A stretch of 64,000 bases of DNA from Catonia carolina (lineage: Eukaryota; Arthropoda; Insecta; Hemiptera; Achilidae), in contig JAQMRL010000007.1 of assembly GCA_035578175.1 (NCBI GenBank), positions 48,866,727-48,930,726 on the forward strand, written 5' to 3'. The translations under genes were made by a program, and so were the position numbers. Below are positions 42,561 to 54,477 of this stretch, piece by piece (the first letter of the stretch is position 1; each line of letters starts with the position of its first letter). The notes under the pieces are model-generated. The model ran no database searches. It was not told the DNA's origin and saw only the letters and a program-made list of their open reading frames with translations.

Positions 42561-42879
42561 CATAGCTTAGAAATTTAGTATCAAAGTAAGAAAGGATTTC
42601 TGTTAAATTCATTGATAAAACTTAATAGAATCTATTGTAGTAGGATTCATTGCGTGGACTGGAGTAATGTTCATTGTAGTACTTTATACGAGTTTAATAG
42701 TACCGTAATAATATATTCCGATTTCATGTTTATCTTTGTTGTATTTATTCATACGAAACAAGTGTTTTGTTGCATGTATGGTATTCATAATAAAATTATT
42801 TCTGTCGAACAGGTTAATGTTCTTTGCATATTTTATAGTCGTTATAATATATATGGATGTTAGAGGTAAAATTCTAAAC

Positions 42880-43140
42880 CGTTTAAAAGTACTCTCTCCA
42901 CGTTTCTTCTATTTGAATGTTTGGGAATATTCTGATGGCTTGTTTTTGAATTTTGAAAATTCGAGTTAAATCTGTAGTGACACCTAAAAGCATGATACTA
43001 TAACTCAGTGTGAGTTGAAAATATCCATGGTAAACCGAGACTAATGTATTATTATCAAGAAGCTCTCGTAATCTCCTTAGAGTAAAACAAAAATATGGTA
43101 ATTTCTCCACAAATGTTAAACATTTTATGTTCCACCATAG
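42880..43140 (-). pseudogene. CR1/Jockey-like LINE RT fragment
   Basis: The minus-strand frame 43110-42883 reads FTLRRLRELLDNNTLVSVYH, then GYFQLTLSYSIMLLGVTTD and RIFKIQKQAIRIF. This is the RT thumb region of CR1/Jockey-type LINEs ('lR.l...l....l...Y.g.....l.Y.i..WG.......if..QK.aiR'). The WG is changed to LG. Flanks are unrecognisable; a small internal piece. Confidence 0.75.
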
Positions 43141-43389
43141 ACTTGTATTTTCATATAATCCATGGCTTAAATTTTAACCATTTTTTAAAAATTCTGTATG
43201 TGAGAATAAGTAAATATTGAGTACCTGATTAATCAAATATAACTGATCAAGGTAGTTTGTTTATAATGGTAGTAATATTAAGATATCCTGGCCAGTCAGC
43301 TGATAGAAAGTCACTTTTGAAGAGTTACGGGATTTTCATATGGGAACAGTAGAAGAAAAAAGTAGTGTCGGATAAAAAAAATCTGACAT

Positions 43390-43800
43390 TGACTTTCATC
43401 TACTTCCCGTTGCGTGTATGTACTTACCTTAGATGAGGGGATTAGACAGATTTCTTCTTATACAGGTTGTGAGCTCGACGGAGTGCAGCCTTATGCCATC
43501 GTGCCTCATCTACTGTTCGTTGCTTTCTTCTTCGCTGGTTGTTATCAGTATCATCTTGTAACTCTACAGTTCTTGGTGGGCTTTGGCTTCCTCCACAATC
43601 CTTCTCCAACCACATCTGCTAGTTGCCCTCTATTTTGTCACATCTTTTTTTGTCATCAGTCTAACGACTGTTTTGATGCAGTTTACAAGCTGTTCTATCT
43701 TGCGCAAGTCGTTTCATACCTACATACCCGTAACACTCTACGTTTAAGCCTTTTGTAAAAGGAATTAAGGGGTCTCCTTCCAGTTAATGACAGAAGCCCT
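43390..43800 (-). pseudogene. RTE-like LINE 3' end
   Basis: Reverse complement of the 29300-29430 block: minus-strand YVGMKRLAQDRTA near 43690-43735 and the TGATGACAAAAAAAGATGTG block (about 43645). GCCCACCAAGAACTGTAGAG (about 43565) follows as 3' sequence. The 114-codon plus-strand frame over this region is antisense to the LINE and is not a gene. Confidence 0.55.
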
Positions 43801-44039
43801 ATATGGCCCATCTCACACCAATCAAAATCAAATTATTTCTTTAATAGTTTTATTTCTTTAATCCATCATTTCCTGTTTGTCATACAAGGCTTTTGTTTTA
43901 GTTTTGTAACAGCTCATTTTTTAGAATGAAGTGTTGATAACCCTAAGCCTAACCTCAACATGGAGGAACAGAGAACCTTCTGTCAGGTTACAATACCAGC
44001 AGGCCTTAATTGGTATATTATGATGGAAAATTATATTTG

Positions 44040-44210
44040 GGCCGGTCCGTAGTGTTGTGGTCAGCTAACTGGCTTATATGCCGGCATCCCGGGTTCGATT
44101 CCCAATCAGGTCTGGCATTTTTACATCCGTATATCACCTCATATCATTACCTGCGCACAATCCAAGGCTTAAGTAGGCAGTATTACTCAATAATAAACAT
44201 TATTTTGTAT
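44040..44210 (+). mobile_element. tRNA-derived SINE, type-2 tail
   Basis: Head GGGCCGGTCCGTAGTGTTGT, B box GGTTCGATTCC (44092-44102), core CAGGTCTGGCATTTTTACAT, then the type-2 tail CACAATCCAAGGCTTAAGTA followed by GGCAGTATTACTCAATAATA. The tail is shared with 55069 and differs from the type-1 tail at 16614 and 54051. Confidence 0.85.
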
Positions 44211-44925
44211 CAGTATCCCAACCAATGGTAATTACAAATCTTTGACCTCCAGTTTATAAATATCACTATAATTTTTAAAAAATTATTGAAGAAGAAACAT
44301 TAATAGAACACTGACTAAGCTCATAAAGTTCATAAAAATATAAGAGTATCTGATTTATTTTTGGAATTCCTTGTTACTTTTATTAACCCATTTTATTCCA
44401 GCGTCCAAAGATTCGGCCATCAATAGTTTATACCTAGCGTCTTTAGTGTTTAATACTTCTCAAGGAAAATAAAAAAAAACTTTTGAATGTTTTAACGCAT
44501 TATATTTAAATCTATTTTACAGATGGCGCAAAAAAACGAAGAGCTTATGCAATATGTTATAAAATCGCGTCTTTAAAATGATATAATTTCGTTAACAGCG
44601 TGTCATGTTGCAACAATAATTAGCCCGTCATCTCCGATAATAACCAAATCAGTTCTTTGGTTATTATTTATGTAAAAAATTTAGAGCTTTATTTCTTGAA
44701 AATATTAATTATGCGATATTTGTAAGAATTAAATCCTCTTTTTTTGGCTAGTAGATGTTTTTTTAAATCAATGTTCTACTATCCTCCTTATTTTAGATTT
44801 ATTAAAAAAAAAATTAAATTTTGGATTTTTTGTTTTAGTTGTAAATCAATCAGGTAAATTGTTAATTTACACTGGGGAAACAAAGCATGAATAACAAAAA
44901 ATTATAAAGTTAGTAAAAATTAATT
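44211..44925. other. No recognised feature
   Basis: AT-rich; no shared repeat recognised. Confidence 0.35.
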
Positions 44926-45720
44926 TTTTTTCTCGTATAGGGCTAATTTTAGACCAAGTGAGGTGACTTTACACGTATCAGGTAGGTCATTTTGTAGCCC
45001 ACATTTTCAGAATTCGTTCACTGTAGGGTTTCTCCTCTCTTCTGTCTATCCGGTGTTTTGTTTTCGCTCTTCAAGGAAGTCCTTAAAATCCGCAATTAGT
45101 TGTCTGAATTTGGTTCGGTTCATTACGTTTTCTTGGTGTATTCCAGTTTTCTCAATATCCTTTCTGACTTCTTTGAACCATTTATCCGAGACCTTACGTC
45201 TGTTGTTTAGTGTTTTAAAAATTTGTTTTGTCAACCGGTTATCATCCATTCTATGCAGGTGTCCGTAAAAGTTTTGTCTTCTTTTTCTATTCATTTCCAT
45301 CAATCATTCATTTTCTTTGTACATTTCTTCTCGGCCTCGTAACCTTTATTGTCCGTCTACTATTTCCGGACCCATTATCTTGCGAAGAATCTTTCTCTTA
45401 AAATTTTCCGCTTCTTTTAGACCAGCCTTCTAGGTCAGTCTAAGGCACTCACTCGCGTACTGCCACACAGGTTTTATCACTGTATTATAGTGTCTAATCT
45501 TGGCTTGTCTTGAAAGTGCTTCCTTCTTGTACGAGTGGTGAGTTCCTCGGAGTGCACCGGCCATCTTCCTTGTCTGCTGTTTTTCGCTTCTTTTCGAGGT
45601 CTTCGGTTGTATTTTCTTCCCGAGGTACTTGAAGCTATCAACTTTTCTATTTTTTCTTATTGTGTACTCAAGTGACGCGGGTCTGTTTTGATGTTGGTTA
45701 TGTATTTAGTTTTCGTATAA
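44926..45720 (-). pseudogene. RTE-like LINE RT C-terminus and 3' UTR (best copy)
   Basis: The 3' end is at 44926-45000 (TCGTATAGGGCTAATTTTAG; TTGTAGCCCACATTTTC). The minus-strand frame 45303-45046 reads MNRKRRQNFYGHLHRMDDNR, then LTKQIFKTLNN and KWFKEVRKDIEKTGIHQENV. Further up (45560-45340) come eroded YNTVIKPVWQYASEC and ILRKIMGPEIVDGQ, and YLG-like sequence near 45620. The order fits the post-palm region of an endonuclease-RT LINE. Stops separate the blocks; it is truncated before the RT active site. Confidence 0.8.
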
Positions 45721-46829
45721 AAAACAAAATAATAAAAAAATAATAATAATAAAAATTGATGGAATAAAAAACAAACAATAAAGTAATTTTAAAACAATCT
45801 CTAAACATTTGGTAATAGGTAGAGAGTGTTTTAAAAACCTTACATCTCGGTAAAGGATCGCGGTTTTTTGTATACACTTGTTTAAAAGTCTCTGAGATTA
45901 AAAAGTTACGTTTATTTTCTTTGCGAAATACCTTATCGATGTCTGGAATGTGTTCACTAGATGTGGTGGCGCAATTGTTAGTATTAATAAAAAATATGTT
46001 TTCGATAATATAGAATAGTTGACGAGTGATTGAGATACATTTTTAAAATATCATACCATAGATTGCGTTGGTAGACAGTTGAATGATGCTGAAAGGGAAG
46101 GGGTAGGATGAGGTTAGTTAAGTTAGTCTTGAATTGCATCCGGCAAAACTTTTGATGTGAAGTCTACTATTCATGAACGATGTCGAAGAAGTCAAGTACT
46201 ACCGCTACGTTGCAAAGCACTTCACTCGAGTGGGTGCTTAATAATGTTCATCTAAGTTATTAAAAAGAAACTTCTTTCCAAATCCTTTTTTATTTATAAA
46301 AGGAACACGTGTCATTCTTCTGGAGTTTATTACGGGATCACCTACGCAATTACTTTTATCCACTTACTTATCTGAGATCAGTGCTTATTGCAACTTCAAG
46401 ACATGTTACGGTTTCATTAATTACTATAACGAACTATACTTTGGGATAGATCACGTTATATCATCTAATCTTTTTAGACCTATAATAAAACAAATCAAAT
46501 ATTTTGTTAAAACTGAAGAAGTCCTCCTAACTCGAATCTCATTAATGTAAATTTCCTGACACTCTGGACTGATTTTATTAAAGATAATAACAAATTGTAA
46601 CATAGTAGCGTTCATGATTATTCTAGAAATTGTCAATGGAATAGGTTGTTTATTATACGAAACCGTGAATTTTATGGGGTGGAGTCTGTTGAACAAAGAT
46701 AGTAGGCTGCGATGAATGAATTGTTTTGAATGGGAGTTCTAGGAAATCTAAAATAGTAGACATGTTTGTTTCTATTTTGATTCCTTCTACAATGTTCCAC
46801 TAGAATGGAGAAAATGTTCTATTGATTCA
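45721..46829. other. No recognised feature
   Basis: AT-rich; 45970-46250 has slightly higher GC but no match. Confidence 0.35.
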
Positions 46830-47240
46830 AATTAACTATCAGACCACGGGTATAAAAACAGATAGCGCCTTTGCAGTCAGTCAATCAATACCTGAATTGT
46901 GAATGGGAAGTGTGTCAAGCCGTTCGAAAAAGTATTGTTACGGGACCGGTTCTGAGTTATGTTAATAGTGCGTACGAGTGATAACAAGTGGTTGTGGACA
47001 GGTAAATAAATTATTTTTATTTCTAAAGGACAGTTTTTTAATAATAGTCAAATTTAATTTTAGCTAAGTTTTGTAGTAATTTAATTAATTTATTTATTTT
47101 ATTTGTTAGTAGTATAAATGTAATAATTAATTGTAATTATTAATTCTGTAAATAAACAAATGTTATAAACTTGTTTAATAATTATAATTATTTATTATAC
47201 CCAGATCCCGAAAGAACTTAGGTTTAGGTTTTACTATATA
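46830..47240 (+). mobile_element. LTR-B-like 3' part
   Basis: A TATA box GGTATAAAAACAG (46851) with initiator-like GCAGTCAGTCAATC about 25 bp on, then TTTGTTAGTAGTATAAATG, TTCTGTAAATAAAC (AATAAA-type signal) and TTATTATACCCAGATCCCGA (47189-47208). The order TATA, Inr, 'TTGTTAGTAGT', AATAAA, 'ACCCAGATCCC' parallels LTR-B at 15950-16925 and the LTR-C end. The 5' boundary is not recognised. Confidence 0.45.
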
Positions 47241-47799
47241 ATCTAAATCTATATATAGATAAGATGACTTAAATTTATGAAAAACAATAGCTCACTACCA
47301 GGAAGAGTTTTTGCAATATGGTGCAGTAATCGACTAAATTTTGTCACTGAAAAATACCCAACCATTAAAATTTTCTCTACCGTTTTCTTTCTGAAACCTC
47401 CACGTTTGTAAATTTTTCAGTAAAGTAGTAGCAGACACTATATTTGATTTCCTGATTAAGAAAAGAAAATACCGTACATGAAAATATAATATCGACTACG
47501 ATGGTACTTAGTCCTTATCAAAATTATGTTTAGCTCCATAAAAAATAAAACATACTGCGACTAGAAATACCGGCGTTGTAAACTATATTTAAATTGTATC
47601 CACTTACAATATTTTAATTAAAATGAAAACTAACAGCTACTTAACTGCTAAGAGGTACAAAGCTCTTGTTAATTTAAAATCAAATATATTTTGAGTTTTT
47701 AAAGAAACTCCGTCAAAAGTGAGACATGCCTATATAAAACACACACCGGGCGTACAGAGCTCGCTGCACCAACAAAAAATAAATAATTTACAAACAAAG
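47241..47799. other. No recognised feature
   Basis: No repeat recognised. Confidence 0.35.
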
Positions 47800-48682
47800 T
47801 AACATACGTAACATAGGTTATCATTAGTAAACGATGTAAAATGAAAAACATAACCTAATTTTATCTATTTTATGAATGACGCAAATATCAACCTCTGTAC
47901 AACTTAAAAATACGGAAAAAAATTAATTTGATGCAAACTAGACTCTATAGAACAAAATGAAATAACGGTTATAGGTTTTGTAAATTCCTATAACTTTGAT
48001 TATATTTGTCGTAAAATTCATACTAAGGCCGTAATCTTAAAAATCCCATTTTTGCAGATTTTGTTTTTGAGAAAAATACAGAAAATCACTAACTGACGCT
48101 AAAAGTTGTAGAAAAAAATGCTTGAAATAAAACAAAAATGTTTGTTGTATAGTTAAATGTTTGTTATATATTTGTAGATTTTGTAATTTCCAACAATTCA
48201 AATTATACAATTTTTTCCTAAAACACATATGAAGGCCGCAATCTTAAAAAAAAGTTACCACGAGAGCACAGCCCTCGCAAAAAATTCAGCAGACATGGCG
48301 CTTATTCTATCTAGTAGAGCATAAAAAATGTAATAAAAAAGAAATAAAAAAAATCGTTGGAGCCGTTTTTGTAAAAAATCGTAAAACAGTGAAAAATCTT
48401 ATGAACTGCTACTTCCATTGGTCCAATTTTGATGAAAATGTTTGTGTCGGGTTTGCTTGTAGTAGTACTAGCGTGAGTTTTAAGTTTCAACTTCGAATGT
48501 TATTCCGTTCTTGATATATTTTATTCCTACATACACACACACCGACCAATCGGTAGAAACATGTTTTTTGGGGTTCAGGGAACCGGTAAAAGTGGATTTC
48601 TGGGAAAATTCGATTTTGAAAAATTGACATGAAAACAATATTTTCCTTCTTATATATCCATATAGAACGAGAGAAAGTAAAA
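47800..48682 (+). mobile_element. H element, divergent copy 12
   Basis: Orientation A. Parts in order: AACATAACCTAATTTTATC, both modules in eroded form (47930-48050, 48080-48245), the core TCCAATTTTGATGAAAATGT (48420-48439), a short CA patch (48533-48541), CATGTTTTTTGGGGTTCAGG, and the end ACGAGAGAAAGTAAAA. The first hairpin end is not recognisable. An older copy. Confidence 0.75.
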
Positions 48683-48872
48683 ATATAATATTAGACGAAT
48701 TAATTTTAAGTTTAAGTATATGATAAGAATAAATTAACAATACAATGATAATAAAATGATGATACGATACATAATACTACTACTACTAATAATAATACAA
48801 TACAGTGATAGTTATTAATTAATAATAATATTTTTTCCCAAAGTTTTTTACATATTTTATGATTGTTCTTAA
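48683..48872. other. AT-rich, short (TAA/TAC)n tracts
   Basis: Contains short runs such as ACTACTACTAATAATAATAC; no element assigned. Confidence 0.4.
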
Positions 48873-49258
48873 TTGTGTTGTTGTGTAGGCCATCAGCCGA
48901 AAGGCTAGTTTGAACCTTTAGAGGGTTTACTTAGGTGTTACTAGGTTTTATCTAGAGATGTTACTACTAACACTTGGAAAGCATGCTTATTAGCATGCCA
49001 AACCCTCTGAAAGAACATATTTTTCACCCTGAGACACTTTCACATTATTCACCACAAGGTCTGGCTGTATAATGAAATTCATTATGTTCAGAGGAGATAA
49101 CTCTGATTAGAATCTTTTACACCTCTTTCTCTTTTGTTCTTAAATGATTCAGTCATTTAATTAGCTGACCGTGTGATAAGAAACAGAACTATATTTTGTA
49201 GCCCTGGAATTATAAGATTGAGTTCAAATAATTTAACACCCCACCTGTGTGCTATGAG
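48873..49258 (-). mobile_element. U retroposon, copy 4
   Basis: Near full-length minus-strand U: the tail reads GTTGTTGTGTAGGCCATCAG, then CCGAAAGGCTAGTTTGAACC and on to CCCACCTGTGTGCTATGAG. Confidence 0.8.
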
Positions 49259-50376
49259 TAGGAACCTTAATTGTAATGACAAGTACATGTCAGAATATAG
49301 GGTTACTAATAAATAATCAACAAGGTACAATTTACTGCAATTATTTTGTTTCAAAAATTAACATAGAACATATTAAAGAAAATTCTAATGTAAAACTTGT
49401 AAAATATTTATTCTATTGTAATTACAAGTATAATTCTATTTATTATTGCATTATGATATCATATACATATTATATTTTATTCTAAGTATTGTAAATAAAT
49501 GTAAGTATAATTCTATTGTATTGTGAAGTATAAATTGAATTATCAATATTTAAAAATAAGTATGTTTTAATGTATTTATATTTTGGTAATTAAGTAAATA
49601 AAAGTATTTGTTACAGTTATGATGAAAAATATAAAAACCCTCGGCCTATGTAGGTTGTAATATCTTCGTGATGAATATGAATATGATGAGGATTGAATGA
49701 GGAAGAAGGAAAAGAGGAAAAGGGGTGTGGAAGAATGGTAGTTGCTATCTTAACTCATCGTTGTCGTTTCAGAATTAAAATCATTTGTTATTCTGTAAAG
49801 GTGTGCGCTTGCCTGTTGGAATTTACATAGGAGCGATAATTTAAAATCAATAAGACTGAGGAGGTGAAACTGTACTTGTCTCCTCTTTCTACTCTTCCAC
49901 TTCCTCCACTTTCTCCTCCTCTTCTTCCTCCTCATCCTTATTCGCCGTTCTTTGACGACGCGTTTTCTAATAACAATAATAATCTAAGGCGTACGGCTTA
50001 TAAGAACTATGGACAGTTATTGCTGCTATTTTGCCGTCAATGCTGTACTCCATCTATAAATTAAACTTTGTCGTCGTCGCCGTCCATCATGGATTAGTTT
50101 GTAATTGAGCCTGTTCCGTCGTCCATCTCTTCCACGGTCTCCCCACTCCTTTTGTATCCCTTGGTTGATAAAACCAAGCACTCAAAGGTAGTCGGTATGG
50201 TGACATTCTTAATAAATGATCCGTTCATTGTCCTTTATATTTCGTAATGATCTCATACGTGGTTGAGTTCCATATTCCTCTTTTTATCACCTCATTCCTG
50301 ATGTGGTCTTGTTTTGTACATCCTTTGACATGTCTAAGGAACTTCATTTCTAAACCTTAGTATTTAGATTAATTTC
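49259..50376. other. No element recognised; purine and pyrimidine tracts
   Basis: Holds a purine-rich strip (49680-49737) and, about 140 bp on, a pyrimidine-rich strip (49875-49942) that is roughly its reverse complement in composition. The lysine/arginine-rich 61-codon minus frame is a translation of the tract. No repeat family matches. Confidence 0.45.
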
Positions 50377-50380
50377 TTAA

Positions 50381-51340
50381 CTCCTTATAGGTCTTTGGTA
50401 AGTATACTTACCACTGGCAGTAAGGTCGAGTTTATTTACGAATAAGCTATGAAGTTGAACCTTATTGACATTTTTTGGAGCTATAAATGTTCTTTGATTA
50501 GTAAGCTATACATATATTGACATTCTGCCCAAAACAGTTAGGTGGAGTGTCAAATTATTTATTTATCATTTGCACTCAATCTGTTCGTTGCAGGGCTCAA
50601 ATAAATAGTTTTGTTTCTTATCACATGGTCAGCCAATTAAATGACTGAACCAATTAAGAAGAGAAGAGGTAGAGGTGTAAAAGAGACTAATCAGTTATTT
50701 CTTCTGAAAGTAATGAATTTTATTATACAGCCAGACCCTGTGGTGAAAGAAGTGAAAGTGTTATTTGCGGAGTGGAAAACATGTGCTTAACAGAAGGCCC
50801 GGCATGCTGATTAGCGTACTTTTACTTTTAGTAAGGAAGAAGGAAGGCATTGGTAATCCACCTCATTCCTCGTTTTACTTAGTAAAACCTCTACAAATAC
50901 AAACCAGCTTTTCGGCTGATGACCTAAACAACAACGTTATGATATTAGCGAGTAGTGACCATATGCTTCCTGAGTTTCACGAATGCGGTAAGGATTCAAA
51001 CCAACGTAAGCAACCGTGTTGTTTTGTTGTTACTTTTGTACAGTGCTTAGAAAATTCAAGTTTTCTACGGGAACGTAAGCATTTATGCTAATATAAAGTA
51101 AATATAAGTTATTCTATCATCTTTATCTTGTATCGTACCACGAGTTGTTTAAATAAGCATTATTACCACTAAACATCATGTGATTCCCATTTCAATAAAC
51201 GTTCCTTGGTAAGTACCACACTTTACATAAAAAAAAATCTCACTGTTCTGGCACTATAAATACATTATTCAAGTCCCTGTAAAGCAAATTTAATATTTTA
51301 CAACATATGTATTTTCCCCGTAAACTTATTTCTTAAATTA
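50381..51340 (-). mobile_element. piggyBac-like non-autonomous element, copy 2, with U insert
   Basis: Reverse-complement homologue of 36941-38444 without its H insert. Shared strings include TGGTAAGTATACTTACCA (50396), AGGTTCAACTTCATAGCTTA (minus), AACTTGAATTTTCTAAGCA (minus, ~51060) and TACAGGGACTTGAATAA (minus, ~51270). TTAA precedes the CTCCTTATAGG end (50377-50380). The other end is blurred near TTAA at 51334-51347. U copy 5 is inserted at about 50530. Confidence 0.75.
50530..50937 (+). mobile_element. U retroposon, copy 5
   Basis: Near full-length, from CAGTTAGGTGGAGTGTCAAA to GCTGATGACCTAAACAACAA. It interrupts the piggyBac-like element; the homologue near 38305 has no U, confirming insertion. 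Confidence 0.85.
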
Positions 51341-51697
51341 AACTTACGATATATTATTCCTCTATTTAAACCGAATTCTTATAATGTTATCTAACAATGA
51401 AAAACAATATTAGTTTTATAATAAAATACAGGGGTCGTTTTTTCAATCTCGGATAGGCCATAAATTTAAGGCAAGTGAACATAGAAAAAATGTTTTATTA
51501 CTAAAAGTTACGTATAAGCCCTACTTATTGCTACTTTTCGACATAATCACGTTGACGATTGAAGCATTGTTGTACCTGTTTACGAGCTTTCCAATGCACT
51601 CTTCATAAAATGTTGAGTAAATTTAAATAAGTCTTGACGTTGTCTTGAAGGTTTTCATTAGTCTACCTGTCCTCCTAGTCCAGTAGTTCTCAAACTT

Positions 51698-52588
51698 TTT
51701 ACTTTCTCTTGCCTATATGAATATGTAGGAAGGAAAGTAGGCCTATTGTTTTCATGTCGATTTTTCAAAATCGAGGTTTCACCGGATCTACACTTTTAAG
51801 ACCCCCTGAACCCCAAAAATATGTATTTAGCGATTGGTCTGTGTGTATGTGTGAACAGAATATTTCAAGAACGGAACATCGTACGAACTTGAAACTTAAG
51901 TTAAGTACCACTAGAGGACTTTTCACTTCTTTGCAATTTTCTCAGAAAAAGCTGCTACGATTTTTTTAAAAAATCGTCTCATTTACTACATTTTTTATTC
52001 TGTACAAAAAAGGTAGACGCTATGTCTGCTGAAATTCTTAGGGAGGCTGTTCTCTCGTAAAGAAATCGGTTTTTCAAGATTGCGGCTTTAATAATTTATG
52101 CATTTTAACGCAAAAATGTATTAAATACAAGTTGTAGAGAAATTAAAATCCTACAACTAATGTTAATTTTAAACATTTTTTTGGTATAACGGTTTTTGTA
52201 TAGCGGTACTTAGTGATTTTCTGGTTTTTTTCACAAAAATTAGTAAGAAACAAAATCAATTTTTTTTAGGTTTAAGCCTACGTAAGCATTTTACGACAAT
52301 AGTGTAGGCCTATATAATCAAATTTATAGGAATTTATAAGGTCTACAACTTTTATTTTAAGCATTTTCTCTACAGAGCCTAGTTTAGCGTGAAAGAGTGA
52401 TTTTCCCTATTTTAAAGCCAAACTGAGGTTGATTTTCATTTTGCATCATTCACTTATGATTAAAATTAGGTTAAGTTTATTGATGTTAGTTTTTTTGTTT
52501 ATTTCTCATGTTTTATTACTAATGTTAGGTAATATTGTTCATTATTTGCATTGGCAAGAAAAAGTTGTGTGAGTGTCTCACACCAGAT
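51698..52588 (-). mobile_element. H element, copy 13
   Basis: Orientation B. Typical start and end. A 'GTGTGTATGTGTG' remnant stands in for the microsatellite (51840-51852). The core is deleted (about 90 bp missing after ACCACTAGAGGAC). Both modules are present but divergent. Inserted right after the hAT-like terminus, in its T-run. Confidence 0.88.
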
Positions 52589-52762
52589 TTTTTGTCATGG
52601 CACGTTATCCTATGTAGAGAGTTCTCGCGGCACACTAATGTACGAGTTGAAAAGAAAGAGTACAAAGTAATAGCAATGGAAGCAGTTCATAGGTCTACCC
52701 TGTTATATTTTCAACCACCTACTTGTGCGAGCTAGGCTTTTCAACACAAACAAACATAAAAT
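52589..52762. other. Interior of hAT-like element between two H copies
   Basis: GTCATGGCACGTTATCC and CGCGGCACACTAATGTACGA correspond to the inverse strings at 54005-54030. No coding. Confidence 0.5.
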
Positions 52763-53722
52763 TTGGTGCAAAACACTCACACGACTTTCTCTTGCCAATG
52801 AAAATAATTAACAATATAACCTAACATTAGTAATAAAACATTAGAAGTGAACAAAAAAACTTAACCTGATTTTAATCATGAGTGACTGATACAAAATGAA
52901 AACCAACCTTAGTTTGGCTTAATAAGACGTAAAATCGCTCTTTCACGCTAAACAAAGCTCTGTAAAAAATGCTTCAAATAAACGTTTTAGATATTTTAAT
53001 TTCATATAAATTTGATTATACACTTTTGTCGTAAAATATACTAAGGCCGAAATCATAAAAAATCCTTTTTTTAGAGATTTTCATGAAAAAAAAACAGAAA
53101 ATCACAAATTACCGCTAAACTAAACGTTATACAAAAAATTGTTTAGAATAAAAGTTGTAGATTTTTAAATTGTCTACAAGTTTTCTTACAGGTTTTTGCG
53201 GTAAAATGGATATTAAGGTTGCAATCTTAAAAACAATTTTTTTTCGAGAGAACAGCCTCTCCAAGAATTTTAGCAGACATGGCGCCTACCCTATCTTGTA
53301 GAGCATAAAAATGTAGTAAATGAGGCAATTTAAAAAAAATCGAAGAAGCCGTTTTTGAAAATATTGAAAAACGTGAAAAATTACACGAGTAAAGTACTAC
53401 TTCCGGTTGACCGATTTTAATGAAAATGTTCGTTTCGGATCCTCTGGTGGTACCTAGTTTTAAGTTTAACCTTTAGTTTTAAGTTTCAACTTTGTACGAT
53501 GTTTTGTTCTTGAGATATTCTATTCGCACACACACGCGCACCCACACACATACACATACACACACAGATACACACTCACACACACACACAGACCAATCGT
53601 TAAAAACATGTTTTTTAGGTTCGGGGGTCTGAAAACGTGTATATTCGGTGAAAACTCAATTTTCAATCGACATGAAAACAATACTTTCCTTCCTATATAT
53701 TTATGTAGGCAAGAGATAGTAA
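52763..53722 (+). mobile_element. H element, copy 14
   Basis: Orientation A. Full set of parts: TTTGGTGCAAAACACTCACAC, GACTTTCTCTTGCC, two modules (52935-53060, 53080-53230), the core TTCCGGTTGACCGATTTTAA (53400-53419), the CA tract (53526-53590) and GGCAAGAGATAGT. One base change in the last subterminal repeat. Confidence 0.9.
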
Positions 53723-54050
53723 ACACAAGCGCAAGAGACTTCTTTCAGTTGAACAGGAAATGCGTCTGTGTTTGTCTTCAATTCCATCACGAGTTGAACT
53801 TTTATGTCAGAAGAGACAAGCTCAAATTTTTCATTAATAAATAACTAATCTTTTGTTGTAAGGCCAACAAATTTGATATAAAATAAGTTTTAAGTTCTTG
53901 AATATTATTCCTTTGTTCTTTTTTTAAAAATAAATATTGAGTAAAATTATTTTAATTTTTTTATCACAAAGTCTCAGAAGTTTCGCGGTACACCCGTCTA
54001 GTATCGTGCCACATTAGTGTGCCGCGCCACACCCGTTGAGAACCACTGCC

Positions 54051-54226
54051 TATTTTTTTTTTTTGTTTAACGTCCGACTATTCTGCAATTTTTGCTAATG
54101 CAGACGATGAAAAGGATGATAGATTAAGATGAGTGATGAAAAAATGCCAGACCTGATCGGAAATCGAACCCGGGGCCACGGCGTAGAAGCCAGTTGCGCT
54201 AACCACTACGCCACGGCCCGGCCAAG
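54051..54226 (-). mobile_element. tRNA-derived SINE, type-1 tail, with target duplication
   Basis: The minus strand begins GGCCGGGCCGTGGCGTAGTG (A-box-like TGGCGTAGTGG), then B box GGTTCGATTTC, the core CAGGTCTGGCATTTTTTCAT, and the type-1 tail CATCGTCTGCATTAGCAAAA, TTGCAGAATAGTCGGACGTT, AAAC and an A-run. Flanked by CACTGCC on both sides (54044-54050, 54227-54233). The best-preserved SINE in the window. Confidence 0.92.
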
Positions 54227-54477
54227 CACTGCCAAGTCACTTCTTAAGTTCACAGAATAAAATTGATGTCACTCGGTGTTAGGCCGGAACTGTATGGCAA
54301 GTGATCAAAAATGCCCAATTCAAATTGTTCAAGGAGCCGTTGGATTGCACCAGCACTGTGAGGATGGGGGTTTACATGGATCAGATTCCAGGAGTCAGCT
54401 CACCTCTTATTTTATTTTGAATGGTTCTCCGCAAACTTCGTAAAGTTTTGTAATAAAAAACTGCATTAACCTCTGGC

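Larger units (their letters stand above)
51681..54048. mobile_element. hAT-like non-autonomous element carrying two H copies
   Basis: The left end CAGTAGTTCTCAAACTTTTT and the right end, whose minus strand is CAGTGGTTCTCAACGGGTGT, form a ~14-bp inverted repeat of the CAG-NGGTTCTCAA type common in hAT elements. Inner parts on both sides carry 'CGGCACACTAATGT' and 'GCCACATTAGTGTGCCGC'. Near-matching flanks (CCTAGTC, CCAAGTC) could be a decayed 8-bp duplication once the adjacent SINE is removed. Net length without the H copies is about 0.5 kb; no transposase. Confidence 0.6.

Noticed and set aside
43414..43758. 114-codon plus-strand frame
   Set aside because: It is antisense to a decayed RTE-like LINE 3' end that matches 29300-29430.
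44040..44115. tRNA gene candidate
   Set aside because: Same SINE family; no 7-bp acceptor stem closes the structure.
49680..49942. Lys/Arg-rich 61-codon frame and a proline/leucine-rich antisense frame
   Set aside because: Translations of purine- and pyrimidine-rich tracts.
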